DNA of 64,000 bases from an uncultured Prevotellaceae bacterium (GCA_900317835.1 ONIL01000014.1:83681-147680); one strand, 5' to 3'; positions 19,370 through 29,271 are shown, counted from the first letter of the stretch. A program made the numbers and translations. The notes: generated from the letters alone by a model not told the origin.

Positions 19370-20485
19370 ATGGACCTGTCAAAGATTTTAAATAAAGAAC
19401 AACGCAAATCTATCGTTGACACACTGCTGACGCCGTTCTCTTGGGGATATGGCGCCGGCGTGTGGATGCGTAACACGGCATTCAACATCGGGTTGTTGCC
19501 GCAGGAGGAGTTTGACGTCCCTGTCGTGTCGGTGGGTAACATCACCGTGGGCGGCACGGGCAAGACCCCTCATGTCGAGTATATCATCGAGGCGCTTTAC
19601 CGCCGCTACCATGTGGCTGTGCTCAGCCGTGGCTACAAGCGCAAGACCAAGGGGTTCATCTTGGCCAGTAACAACATGACACCGCGTGATATCGGTGACG
19701 AGCCTTACCAGATTTACCGCAAGTATGGTGGGCTGATCACCATGGCCGTCTGCGAGAGCCGTCGCAAAGGGATACGCGAACTCATGCGCATTGATCCTGA
19801 CATCAACCTCATCCTCATGGATGACGGCTTCCAGCATCGTTATGTCAAGCCCAAGGTCAACATCGTGCTGGTGGACTATAACCGCCCCCCCTATGAGGAC
19901 CACTTGATGCCATTGGGCACCTTGCGTGAGCCCGTTGAGCGCTTGCTGCGGTGTGAGATGGTGGTGGTGACCAAATGTCCCACCGACCTGACGGCAATGG
20001 ATATCAGGATGATGAAGAAAAATCTTGATCTGTTCCCTTCGCAGCAATTGTACTTCAGCAACATTCGGTATGCTGATCCTGTGCCGGTGTTCCCCGTTCA
20101 GTCGCCACAGGTCACCTCGCTGCAATGGTTGCGTGACGATGACGCCCTGCTGTGTCTCACCGGTATAGCGACACCCAAGACCCTGGTGCGTTACTTGCGC
20201 CAATTCTCGACCAACATCAAGGTGATGCACTTTGATGACCACCATTTCTTTACACGTCGTGACTTTACCGACATCTTCAAGGTGTTCAACAGCCTTGAAG
20301 GAAAACGCAAATTCATCATCACTACCGAGAAAGACGCCGTGCGCATTCTCAATAATCCTTACTATCCACCCACCATGCGCAACTGCATTTTCTATATTCC
20401 TATGAAGGTGGGCTTCCTTGAGATGGAAGGGGCTAATTTCATCGAAGACCTCATCATGAAAATCGACGAGCAGGAGGCGACTTGA
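19370..20485 (+). CDS. lpxK: Tetraacyldisaccharide 4'-kinase
   Basis: 371 residues. Phosphorylates the 4' position of the lipid A disaccharide at the inner membrane. The P-loop lies in VGNITVGGTGKTPHVEYI (about residues 54-70), followed by the LpxK stretches VLSRGYKRKTKGF, IGDEPYQIYRKYG and ILMDDGFQHRYVKP with the catalytic Asp region, then DYNRPPYEDHLMPLGTLREP. Length is typical for Bacteroidetes. The organism therefore makes classic lipid A. Second gene of the sppA operon. Confidence 0.95.
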   Translation: MDLSKILNKEQRKSIVDTLLTPFSWGYGAGVWMRNTAFNIGLLPQEEFDVPVVSVGNITVGGTGKTPHVEYIIEALYRRYHVAVLSRGYKRKTKGFILASNNMTPRDIGDEPYQIYRKYGGLITMAVCESRRKGIRELMRIDPDINLILMDDGFQHRYVKPKVNIVLVDYNRPPYEDHLMPLGTLREPVERLLRCEMVVVTKCPTDLTAMDIRMMKKNLDLFPSQQLYFSNIRYADPVPVFPVQSPQVTSLQWLRDDDALLCLTGIATPKTLVRYLRQFSTNIKVMHFDDHHFFTRRDFTDIFKVFNSLEGKRKFIITTEKDAVRILNNPYYPPTMRNCIFYIPMKVGFLEMEGANFIEDLIMKIDEQEAT

Positions 20486-20534
20486 TTTGGTTACACTTTA
20501 CACATTTTTATATTAAGAAGAAAGGACTGTTTTT

Positions 20535-21377
20535 ATGGCAAACGAAATCAACTGGCTGGTCAAAATTGAAGAGACCAGCGACTTTATTAAGCGACGCTTA
20601 AATAATAAGCTGCCACGCACTGCCATTATCCTGGGTACTGGTCTGGGGGCAGTAGTGGACCATATCAACATAGAGACTGAAATCCCTTACGGCGAGGTTC
20701 CCAACTTCCCTGTTTCGACCGTTGAGGGGCACAAGGGACGCCTCATTTTCGGCACCTTGGGCAACAAGTATATCATGGCTATGCAGGGTCGTTTCCATTA
20801 CTACGAGGGCTACTCTATGCAGGAGGTGACTTTCCCTGTGCGTGTCATGAAGGCCCTCGGTATCAAGACGCTGTTTGTCTCAAACGCTTCTGGTGGCATG
20901 AATCCCAACTTCAAGGTGGGCGATCTCATGATCATTACCGACCACATTAATGTGTTCCCCGAGCATCCATTGCATGGCAAGAATATCAATGAGTTGGGGC
21001 CCCGTTTCCCGGCCATGGTCGATGCCTACAGTCCCCGCTTGATTAAGATGGCTCGCGATATCGCTAAAGAGAAAGGTATTCGCCTTGTCGATGGTGTGTA
21101 TGTCGGCACTCAAGGCCCGACGTTTGAGACACCTGCTGAGTACCGCTACTTCTGGCGTATCGGCGGTGATGCTGTGGGCATGAGCACTGTCCCCGAGGTC
21201 ATCGTGGCTCGTCATGGCGACATCGAGGTCTTCGGTATCTCGATCATCACCGACCTGGGTGTTGAGGGTGCCGTTGAGCGTGCATCACATGAGGAGGTGC
21301 AAAAGGCTGCAGCCGCTGCCCAACCCATCATGGCAATGCTCGTCCAGGAAATGGTCAACCGCTTCGACGAATTGTAA
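20535..21377 (+). CDS. punA: Purine-nucleoside phosphorylase
   Basis: 280 residues, class II trimeric PNP. Phosphorolysis of purine nucleosides for salvage. Motifs: AIILGTGLGAVVDHI (phosphate loop), GRFHYYEGYSMQEVTFPVRVMK, LFVSNASGGMN, GDLMIITDHIN, GTQGPTFETPAEYR (purine pocket Glu) and DAVGMSTVPEVIVARH with the catalytic Asn-equivalent further on (ITDLG). Starts 49 bp after lpxK with a purine-rich GAAGAAAGGA upstream, one of the clearer ribosome-binding sites here. Confidence 0.94.
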   Translation: MANEINWLVKIEETSDFIKRRLNNKLPRTAIILGTGLGAVVDHINIETEIPYGEVPNFPVSTVEGHKGRLIFGTLGNKYIMAMQGRFHYYEGYSMQEVTFPVRVMKALGIKTLFVSNASGGMNPNFKVGDLMIITDHINVFPEHPLHGKNINELGPRFPAMVDAYSPRLIKMARDIAKEKGIRLVDGVYVGTQGPTFETPAEYRYFWRIGGDAVGMSTVPEVIVARHGDIEVFGISIITDLGVEGAVERASHEEVQKAAAAAQPIMAMLVQEMVNRFDEL

Positions 21378-21380
21378 TTC

Positions 21381-22424
21381 ATGAAAGAAACTGAAATCTC
21401 TACCTTGGGTGAGTTTGGCCTGATTGAGCACCTCACCCGTGCATTTCCTGTGCGCAATGAATCCACTCATCGCGGGGTGGGGGATGATTGCGCTGTCATT
21501 AACTATGGCAAGGACAAGGATACGCTTGTGACTACCGATCTGTTGCTCGAGGGCATACACTTTGACTTGGCCTACGTACCGTTGATGCATCTGGGTTATA
21601 AAGCCATCGTTGTGAACTTGAGCGATGTGTATGCCATGAACGGCACGCCGCGCCAGGTGACGGTGTCGCTGGGCATCAGCAAGCGCTTCACTCTGGAACA
21701 CATCGAGCAGCTCTATGAGGGTATGCGCATCGCCTGCGAACACTATGGTGTTGACCTCGTTGGCGGTGACACGAGTGCTTCGGTCACGGGGCTTATCATC
21801 AGTGTGACGTGCCTTGGCGAGGCATCGCGCGACGAGATTGTCTATCGCTCAGGAGCGAGGGATACTGACTTGATTTGCGTGAGTGGCAATCTGGGTGCTG
21901 CCTATATGGGACTGCAACTGCTCGAGCGAGAGCGGCAAGTGAGTGCCCAGGTCAAGGATGAGGCCTTTGAGCCGGATTTCTCAGGCAAGGAATATATCAT
22001 TGAGCGTCAGCTCAAGCCCGAGGCTCGACGTGATGTCATCCAGGAATTGCGTGAATTGGGTATTCGTCCAACGGCCATGATGGACGTGAGCGACGGTCTA
22101 TCGAGCGAGTTGTTGCACATCTGCAAGGACTCTGCTGTCGGTTGCCGCATCTACGAGGATCGCATCCCCATCGATTACCAGACGGCGCTCATGGCCGAGG
22201 AACTTAACATGAACCTTGTCACCGCTGCCATGAATGGCGGTGAAGATTATGAACTGCTGTTCACCGTGCCGTTGACCGACCATGACAAGGTGGCTCGGAT
22301 GAAGACTGCCCGCCTCATCGGTCACATCACCAAGTCCGACTTGGGCGCCTGCATGGTGACACGCGACAATCAGGAATTGGAGATCCGCGCTCAAGGTTGG
22401 AACGCTTTCAAGCCTGAAAACTGA
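21381..22424 (+). CDS. thiL: Thiamine-monophosphate kinase
   Basis: 347 residues. Last step of thiamine diphosphate synthesis (TMP + ATP to TPP). Motifs: GVGDDCAVI near residue 35, VTTDLLLEGIHFDL, LGYKAIVVNLSDVYAMNG, LVGGDTSAS and MMDVSDGLSSELLHIC, all typical of the ThiL/PurM fold with its Mg/ATP Asp residues. Begins 3 bp after the PNP stop, so translationally coupled. Last gene of the operon. Confidence 0.95.
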   Translation: MKETEISTLGEFGLIEHLTRAFPVRNESTHRGVGDDCAVINYGKDKDTLVTTDLLLEGIHFDLAYVPLMHLGYKAIVVNLSDVYAMNGTPRQVTVSLGISKRFTLEHIEQLYEGMRIACEHYGVDLVGGDTSASVTGLIISVTCLGEASRDEIVYRSGARDTDLICVSGNLGAAYMGLQLLERERQVSAQVKDEAFEPDFSGKEYIIERQLKPEARRDVIQELRELGIRPTAMMDVSDGLSSELLHICKDSAVGCRIYEDRIPIDYQTALMAEELNMNLVTAAMNGGEDYELLFTVPLTDHDKVARMKTARLIGHITKSDLGACMVTRDNQELEIRAQGWNAFKPEN

Positions 22425-22565
22425 TACCTGCTTTCAAACCGCAATTTTTTAGCTAGTTTTTGTGATATTTCGATGAATTTTGGCCGATTTTTGCTAATTT
22501 GTGTTAATTTGGCGCATTTTTTTGTCGAAAAATTAGGTGGAAAAAAATATTTGGCCTTAAATTTG

Positions 22566-22712
22566 CAGTGGTTTTCATGGTATTAGTTTTAAAAGATTGG
22601 AGAAATTGATTTGCCGTGAGGCAGGAATGATTTCCTAGTTAAAGGTTTATGTTAATGGTATTAGAAGGTTAATTAGTTAAGCAATCCTTGACGTTGAGTC
22701 AAGGATTTGCGT
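22566..22712 (+). ncRNA. Candidate small RNA, about 140 nt
   Basis: An exact -7 box TAAATTTG (22558-22565) begins the unit, and a perfect 10-bp hairpin with a T-rich tail ends it. Between them are a TGCC-GTGA-GGCA tetraloop hairpin (22612-22623), a GGAA/TTCC hairpin (22624-22635) and two copies of ATGGTATTAG (22577, 22655). There is no open frame. The family is not recognised; it could instead be an unannotated leader with attenuation. Confidence 0.5.
22683..22712 (+). terminator. Intrinsic terminator of the candidate small RNA
   Basis: AATCCTTGAC (22683-22692) and GTCAAGGATT (22698-22707), 5-nt loop, followed by TGCGTTTT. A perfect 10-bp stem. Confidence 0.75.
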
Positions 22713-22765
22713 TTTATAACCCCTTTCATTCTTCATCGTATTCTAGGGATAGACATTTATGTTTA

Positions 22766-22773
22766 TACCTTTG
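22766..22773 (+). promoter_or_regulatory. Distal -7 box upstream of the 100-aa gene
   Basis: TACCTTTG, exact match. The following bases (GCGCTGTAAACC) nearly duplicate those after the proximal box at 22993 (GCAGTGTAAAAC), so the two start regions look duplicated 227 bp apart. Confidence 0.45.
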
Positions 22774-22962
22774 CGCTGTAAACCGAAACAGGGAAACCTC
22801 GAGAGCTGTAAACCCATTCAGTGATAAAACCGCCAAACTGTCAACACGGTTTAGGCGAACGATAAAATTAGTGTAAACCTACTTAGTTAATCGCTCTCAA
22901 ATCTGTCAACATTTTCTCGGGATAGTCAGACTGACCCTTTGTATTTATGTTTCTTTAAACTG

Positions 22963-23000
22963 ACAGTGCCTAATTTTGGCACTGTGTCATTCTACCTTTG
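22963..23000 (+). promoter_or_regulatory. Proximal promoter with inverted repeat for the 100-aa gene
   Basis: The -7 box TACCTTTG lies at 22993-23000. A perfect 8-bp inverted repeat ACAGTGCC/GGCACTGT (22963-22970, 22978-22985) covers the -33 area, as an operator would. Confidence 0.5.
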
Positions 23001-23029
23001 CAGTGTAAAACAATAAAAAGGAGATGACT

Positions 23030-23332
23030 ATGAAAAAGAATTTGATAAACATCGTGAATTGCGGCGACGAGATTTTTGCCTCTCTCGAATGCAACGGGCG
23101 TCGCCTCGCCAGTGTGAAGGGAAGCGGTTTTTCCAGCCTTGATGCTGTCAGGCGGGCATTGCTCGACTTGGCGGGCCGCTATGTGGGTATGGCTGTTTTG
23201 ACAGTGCGCAACTGCACTCAGGGTTGGCGTGATGTGACGACTCTCGCGACAATGCGCCGTCCTGCTGCTTGTCCTTCGATCGGTACCATGCCTCGTGTCG
23301 GAGCGCAATACCTCATTCCCTGGGCTTCTTGA
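23030..23332 (+). CDS. Conserved 100-aa protein of unknown function
   Basis: 100 residues, starting MKKNLINIVNCGDEIFASL. A good ribosome-binding site AAAAGGAG at 23014-23022 sits 7-8 nt before ATG 23030 and too close to the ATG at 23024, so 23030 is the start. Segments such as SGFSSLDAVRRALLDLAG and the strand-turn TVRNCTQGW look like a small alpha/beta domain; similar short proteins occur in Bacteroidales. No signal peptide and no named domain. The -33 region carries an inverted repeat, so it is probably regulated. Confidence 0.72.
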   Translation: MKKNLINIVNCGDEIFASLECNGRRLASVKGSGFSSLDAVRRALLDLAGRYVGMAVLTVRNCTQGWRDVTTLATMRRPAACPSIGTMPRVGAQYLIPWAS

Positions 23333-23406
23333 AAAATAATGTACTCGTTTGTGAGCCATGATTGGTAAAATAGTTGTAAATTTGTAATCTCTAAACATTA
23401 TATCAT

Positions 23407-24219
23407 ATGAAAGGAATTATCGGAGCCATTGCCGGCGATGTTATAGGGTCGGCATACGAGTTTAACCCAACGCGTGACTATAATTTTGAACTATTCACGC
23501 CCAAGAGCACCTTTACCGATGACACTGTGCTCACCATGGCTAACGCCCGCTGGCTGCTTGAGGACGATACACACTCCCCCGAGCGGTTAGTGGAAATCAT
23601 GCTTGACATGTGCCGAAAGTATCCCGATAGGGGGTATGGCGGTCGTTTCGCCCGATGGATACATGATGGAAATCCTCAACCCTACAACTCCTTCGGTAAC
23701 GGGTCGGCAATGCGTGTGAGCCCTGTGGGTTATTATGCTCAGACTCTTGAAGAGGCGCTCGCGCTCGCTCAGATCTCGGCCGAAGTGACACATGATCATC
23801 CCGAAGGCATCAAGGGTGCCCAAGCAACGGTTGCCGCTATCTTCCTTGCCCGACAGGGGAAAAACAAGAGCGAAATTCGCGATTATGTGAAGGAAACCTT
23901 CGGTTATGATTTGGACCGGACACTCGAGGATATACGTCCAACGTTCACTTTTGACGAGACATGCCAGCGCACGGTCCCCGAGGCAATAACCTGTTACATG
24001 GAGGGAACGGATTACGAGGATGTTGTCCGCTTGGCCGTTTCCCTTGCTGGTGATGCCGACACTCTTGCCGCTATTGCAGGCTCAATTGCTTCGGCAACCG
24101 AGGAAGTACCCAACGAGATCACCCAGCCCGTCATCGTGCGGTTGAGTGAAGAATTATGCACATTGCTGCTGCGCTTCAACGAGCTGGTAGCCAAACGAGA
24201 AGCTGAGACCGCCTTATGA
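23407..24219 (+). CDS. ADP-ribosylglycohydrolase family protein
   Basis: 270 residues, DraG/ARH fold. Such enzymes remove ADP-ribose from proteins, nucleic acids or small molecules using two Mg ions. Metal ligands are visible: FTDDTVLT (D38, D39 and T40) near the N-terminus and SLAGDADTLAAIAGSIA near residue 220. The core stretches GAIAGDVIGSAYEFN, GNGSAMRVSPVGYY and THDHPEGIKGAQATV are diagnostic. The substrate is unknown; no ADP-ribosyltransferase is visible in the window. A -7 box TAAATTTG at 23377-23384 precedes it. Its stop overlaps the start of the methyltransferase gene. Confidence 0.92.
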   Translation: MKGIIGAIAGDVIGSAYEFNPTRDYNFELFTPKSTFTDDTVLTMANARWLLEDDTHSPERLVEIMLDMCRKYPDRGYGGRFARWIHDGNPQPYNSFGNGSAMRVSPVGYYAQTLEEALALAQISAEVTHDHPEGIKGAQATVAAIFLARQGKNKSEIRDYVKETFGYDLDRTLEDIRPTFTFDETCQRTVPEAITCYMEGTDYEDVVRLAVSLAGDADTLAAIAGSIASATEEVPNEITQPVIVRLSEELCTLLLRFNELVAKREAETAL

Positions 24220-24965
24220 TGGACATGAACAACGGCATTCTCAAGGTCGTCAAGAGCCTTGCTGCCAAGAAATACCGTGACGATGAAGGCTTGTTTGTTG
24301 CCGAGGGAACCAAGTGCGTGCGAGACACCTGGCCACACTTCAACTGCCGCTGGCTCATCGCCAAGCGCTCTTGGTATGACCAGTGTGGCACTGCCGAACA
24401 CTATGACAAGATTGTATTTGCCAATGGCCAACAGATGTCGCGCATCTCACAATTCGACACGCCCAGTGACGTCATTGCAGTCTATGAGAAACTCGAGGAT
24501 GTGATTGACGCTGAACGTGTTGCAAGCAACCTAAACATCGTGCTTGACAACATCCAGGATCCGGGCAACCTGGGCACCATTATCAGGCTAGCCGACTGGT
24601 TCGGTGTGCGTGACATATTTGCCAGCAAAACCACGGTCGATGTCTATAACCACAAGGTGGTGCAGGCTACGATGGGCGCCATTGCTCGAGTCAAGGTGCA
24701 CTATGGAGACCTGGAACAGGTGTTTGACCAGTATCCCGACCTGCCTGTCTATGGCACCTTTCTTGACGGCAAGGACATCTATCGCAGCGAGTTGGGAAAG
24801 AAGGGCTTCGTGGTCTTTGGCAACGAGGGCCAGGGCATTGGAGCCAAGGTCGCTAAGCACGTCGATCAACGTTTGCTCATTCCCAAGGCCAAAACAGCTG
24901 GCAGCGAGTCGCTCAACGTGGGCGTGGCCGCAGCAATCACCATTAGCGAATTCTTTAGAAGATAA
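24216..24965 (+). CDS. TrmH/SpoU family RNA 2'-O-methyltransferase
   Basis: 249 residues. SAM-dependent 2'-O-ribose methyltransferase of the SPOUT class. An N-terminal substrate-binding domain (YRDDEGLFVAEGTKCVRD) precedes the knotted catalytic domain with motif 1 NIVLDNIQDPGNLGTIIRLADWFG, motif 2 VVFGNEGQGI and motif 3 IPKAKTAGSESLNVGVAAAI. The target is probably a 23S rRNA or tRNA position, not assignable here. The ATG overlaps the previous stop (ATGA, 4 bp), so it is co-transcribed with the ADP-ribosylglycohydrolase. radA follows 23 bp later. Confidence 0.92.
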   Translation: MMDMNNGILKVVKSLAAKKYRDDEGLFVAEGTKCVRDTWPHFNCRWLIAKRSWYDQCGTAEHYDKIVFANGQQMSRISQFDTPSDVIAVYEKLEDVIDAERVASNLNIVLDNIQDPGNLGTIIRLADWFGVRDIFASKTTVDVYNHKVVQATMGAIARVKVHYGDLEQVFDQYPDLPVYGTFLDGKDIYRSELGKKGFVVFGNEGQGIGAKVAKHVDQRLLIPKAKTAGSESLNVGVAAAITISEFFRR

Positions 24966-24988
24966 CCCGTCAATCCCGTTGATCCAGT

Positions 24989-26374
24989 ATGGCCAAGCAG
25001 CAAGTTAAAACCACCTTCTTCTGCAAGAACTGCGGCAATGAGTCACCCAAGTGGCTGGGCAAGTGCCCTGCTTGCGGTGAGTGGAACACCTATATCGAAG
25101 AACCCAAGCCCCCAAAGTCTGCTCCTGCGCGATATGCTGGGACAGCAGACGGCTCTCACAAGGCCGCCGAACCTGTCAAAATCTCGGAAATACGAGCCGA
25201 GGACCAGCCTCGCATCAATTTGCCCAGTGGAGAGTTGAACCGTGTGCTGGGTGGCGGTCTTGTGCCAGGCAGCATTGTTCTGCTGGGAGGTGAACCCGGC
25301 ATTGGCAAATCAACATTGGTCTTACAGAATGTGCTTCGCATCCGCTCGCGTCGCGTGCTTTATGTCTCGGGCGAGGAGAGCCCACAGCAGTTGCGCATGC
25401 GGGCTGACCGCATAGCAGGTGGTCGCATGGACTGTGAGTGTTACCTGCTGTGTGAGACCTCATTGGATAACATTTTCAACAGCATTCGTGCTTTCCAACC
25501 GGGACTCATTATCGTGGATTCCATCCAGACTATCGCCAGCGAGCAACTGGAGAGTGCACCTGGTAGCGTGACGCAAGTGCGTGAATGTGCTGCCGCATTC
25601 CAGCGCTATGCCAAGGAAACTTATACCCCTGTCATCCTCATTGGCCACATTAACAAGGAGGGAAGCATTGCAGGCCCTAAAGTGCTGGAACACATCGTCG
25701 ATGCAGTTATCCAGTTCGAGGGCGACCGCAATTATCTGTACCGCATTTTGCGGCCCATCAAGAACCGCTTCGGCAACACTAATGAGATAGGCATCTATGA
25801 GATGAAGGAAGATGGACTGCGCGAGGTGACCAATCCCAGCGAATTGCTCTTGAGTGACCGTGACAGCGAGTTGTCGGGCACAGCTATCGGTGTGACCATC
25901 GATGGCATGCGTCCTTTTCTCATTGAGGTGCAAGCGCTGGCCAGCACTGCCGCCTATGGTACCGCACAGCGGTCAGTTACTGGTTTTGACCAGCGGCGCA
26001 TGAACATGTTGCTTGCGGTGCTTGAGAAGCGCCTAGGCTTCAAGTTGGCCCAGAAAGATGTCTTTCTCAACATCGTCGGTGGCATCAAGGTCAATGACCC
26101 TGCGCTTGATTTGGCGGTCATCAGTGCCATCCTGTCATCTAATGTTGATATGGCGGTCAATACTGGTGTCTGCTTCGCTGGCGAGGTGGGGCTCTCGGGC
26201 GAAATTCGTCAGGTTACACGTTGTGAACAGCGCGTTACCGAGGCCCAGAAGCTTGGTTTCGGCACCATCATCATCCCCAAGAATAACCTTAAGGGAATTA
26301 AACGCGATGCCTGGACCATTCGCGTCGTTGAGGTTGCCCGTGTCGAAGATGCTTTCCGCTACCTGTTCGGTTGA
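24989..26374 (+). CDS. radA: DNA repair protein RadA
   Basis: 461 residues. ATP-dependent branch-migration and strand-exchange helper in recombination. Features in order: a four-Cys zinc finger (CKNCG ... CPACGEW, residues 12-31), RecA-like core with Walker A GGEPGIGKST (about 100-109), the RadA-specific KNRFG motif in RPIKNRFGNTNEIG, and a C-terminal Lon-like domain with KLAQKDVFLNIVGGIKV. Length normal. Follows the methyltransferase gene closely, so probably in one operon with it. Confidence 0.96.
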   Translation: MAKQQVKTTFFCKNCGNESPKWLGKCPACGEWNTYIEEPKPPKSAPARYAGTADGSHKAAEPVKISEIRAEDQPRINLPSGELNRVLGGGLVPGSIVLLGGEPGIGKSTLVLQNVLRIRSRRVLYVSGEESPQQLRMRADRIAGGRMDCECYLLCETSLDNIFNSIRAFQPGLIIVDSIQTIASEQLESAPGSVTQVRECAAAFQRYAKETYTPVILIGHINKEGSIAGPKVLEHIVDAVIQFEGDRNYLYRILRPIKNRFGNTNEIGIYEMKEDGLREVTNPSELLLSDRDSELSGTAIGVTIDGMRPFLIEVQALASTAAYGTAQRSVTGFDQRRMNMLLAVLEKRLGFKLAQKDVFLNIVGGIKVNDPALDLAVISAILSSNVDMAVNTGVCFAGEVGLSGEIRQVTRCEQRVTEAQKLGFGTIIIPKNNLKGIKRDAWTIRVVEVARVEDAFRYLFG

Positions 26375-26433
26375 AATTAGTAGTTTTTCCCATTTCTTTT
26401 CTATTTTGTCATCACTTGTCATGATGCCGCTTG

Positions 26434-26474
26434 CTCAACTTGAGTGAAGTGGCAGGGTGGGGTGACAATTTGTC
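26434..26474 (+). promoter_or_regulatory. Two short palindromes upstream of the groES sigma-54 promoter
   Basis: CTCAA-c-TTGAG (26434-26444) and GACAA-t-TTGTC (26464-26474) are perfect 5-bp-arm palindromes with centres 30 bp apart, about 45 and 75 bp upstream of the predicted start. Enhancer-like placement, but short and speculative. Confidence 0.3.
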
Positions 26475-26487
26475 GCTTGGCTGCCTT

Positions 26488-26503
26488 TGGCACACTGGTT
26501 GCA
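26488..26503 (+). promoter_or_regulatory. Sigma-54 (RpoN) type promoter of groESL
   Basis: TGGCAC-ACTGG-TTGCA reproduces the -24/-12 consensus TGGCAC-N5-TTGCA without a mismatch, with the required GG-N10-GC spacing. The start would be near 26514, about 46 nt before the groES ATG. No obvious TAnnTTTG box competes nearby. Confidence 0.7.
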
Positions 26504-26559
26504 GTCTCGCACTACGGAAATTAAAATTAATAACTTTTAAAATATTATTCAAAGAAATC

Positions 26560-26832
26560 ATGACTATTAAACCATTAAACGACCGTGTTCTCATTGAACC
26601 GGCTAAGGCAGAAGAAGTTGTCGGCGGTATCATCATCCCCGACAGTGCAAAAGAAAAACCTCTCAAAGGTATTGTGCGTGCCGCTGGCAATGGCACTAAA
26701 GACGAGGAAATGATTGTCAAGCCTGGTGACACTGTTCTCTACGGCAAATATGCCGGTAACGAGATTGAGATTGACGGTGAAAAACTGTTGATGATGCGTC
26801 AGAACGACATCCTGGCCATCGTGATGGATTAA
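26560..26832 (+). CDS. groES: Co-chaperonin GroES
   Basis: 90 residues. Lid of the GroEL folding chamber. Starts MTIKPLNDRVLIEP, the standard GroES N-terminus; the mobile loop region GGIIIPDSAKEKP and the C-terminal DGEKLLMMRQNDILAI are present. An upstream in-frame start at 26431 is rejected because it lies before the sigma-54 promoter and adds non-family sequence. groEL follows 45 bp later. Confidence 0.97.
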   Translation: MTIKPLNDRVLIEPAKAEEVVGGIIIPDSAKEKPLKGIVRAAGNGTKDEEMIVKPGDTVLYGKYAGNEIEIDGEKLLMMRQNDILAIVMD

Positions 26833-26868
26833 GTCACATTTATCAATTATCATAAACTATAAACATAA

Positions 26869-28518
<1,650 letters not shown>

Positions 28519-28549
28519 TCATGTTTTGACCTAATACTGAATTTTTTAT

Positions 28550-28589
28550 CCCCTGTCAGACAATCTTGTCGACAGGGGAATTTTTTTTT
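28550..28589 (+). terminator. Intrinsic terminator of groESL
   Basis: CCCCTGTC (28550-28557) pairs with GACAGGGG (28571-28578), 13-nt loop, followed by AA and nine T. The end of the T-run forms the -33 TTTG of the next promoter. Confidence 0.9.
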
Positions 28590-28618
28590 GTCTATTTCAT
28601 GATAATGTTGTACCTTTG
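28587..28618 (+). promoter_or_regulatory. Canonical promoter of the acetyltransferase gene
   Basis: TTTG (28587-28590), 20-nt spacer, TACCTTTG (28611-28618): exact consensus. The -33 box overlaps the groEL terminator T-tract. Confidence 0.8.
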
Positions 28619-28640
28619 CAGGGAACTAATGTGCTGTACT

Positions 28641-29198
28641 ATGGATGTGATTGAGAAGAATGATGCAAGGATACTCTATGATGTGAGGGAGAATCCTGCT
28701 CTGCTCGAGAAGATCCGCCAATGTGAATCGAGGTGTTTTGACTATAATCACACACCTCCAGGCGACTTACAGTGCCTTGCCGACCAGTTGAGAAATCTGC
28801 TGGGAACGGCTGGTGCTGGTTTGCGCATTATCCAGCCGTTCAAGTGTGACTATGGTTACAACATCCATGTGGGCAAGAATTTCTTTGCTAACTGTAATCT
28901 GGTCATCCTTGATGCTGCCGCTGTGACGTTTGGCGACAATGTGCTCATTGGACCCAACTGCGGTTTTTACACGGCTGGACATCCGCTGGACTACCAGCGT
29001 CGCAATTTGGGACTTGAATATGCCCAGCCCATCACTGTGGGCAGCGACGTGTGGATTGGTGGCAATGTGTGCGTCATGCCTGGTGTCACGATCGGGGACG
29101 GTTGTGTCATCGGAGCCGGTTCGGTAGTGACGTGCGATATCGCGCCCCACACTCTTGCCGTCGGCAATCCTTGTCGCCCTATCCGTCACCTGCAATAA
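28641..29198 (+). CDS. Sugar O-acetyltransferase, left-handed beta-helix (Maa/NodL type)
   Basis: 185 residues. Transfers acetyl from acetyl-CoA to a sugar hydroxyl. The N-terminal helical domain (CESRCFDYNHTPPGD, like the maltose-acetyltransferase cap) is followed by hexapeptide coils: VGKNFFANCNLVILDAA, FGDNVLIGPNCGFYTAGHPL (with the catalytic His), VGSDVWIGGNVCVMPGVTIGDG and CVIGAGSVVT, ending PCRPIRHL. The exact sugar is unknown. ATG 28641 was chosen because the promoter's -7 box ends at 28618; a TTG at 28566 would lie inside the terminator. Confidence 0.9.
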   Translation: MDVIEKNDARILYDVRENPALLEKIRQCESRCFDYNHTPPGDLQCLADQLRNLLGTAGAGLRIIQPFKCDYGYNIHVGKNFFANCNLVILDAAAVTFGDNVLIGPNCGFYTAGHPLDYQRRNLGLEYAQPITVGSDVWIGGNVCVMPGVTIGDGCVIGAGSVVTCDIAPHTLAVGNPCRPIRHLQ

Positions 29199-29271
29199 CT
29201 GTGGAGCAACTGATAAGCCATCGTCAGCACATGGGTCAAATGTGTTTAGTTAATTTAAGTACAATTATCAG

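Larger units (their letters stand above)
22425..23029. other. 605-bp gene-poor region with a probable small RNA and structured leader
   Basis: No credible protein gene. It holds a -7 box (22558-22565), a candidate small RNA ending in a terminator (22683-22712), a second -7 box (22766-22773), three TGTAAACC repeats (22777, 22807, 22872), a hairpin (22831-22857), an inverted repeat (22963-22985) and the proximal promoter (22993-23000) of the 100-aa gene. These are described separately. Confidence 0.6.

Noticed and set aside
22688-22876. 62-codon plus-strand frame
   Set aside because: It starts inside the small-RNA terminator hairpin and crosses a promoter box; no family-like sequence.
28566-28640. 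TTG-initiated extension of the acetyltransferase
   Set aside because: It would begin within the groEL terminator and before the mapped promoter elements.
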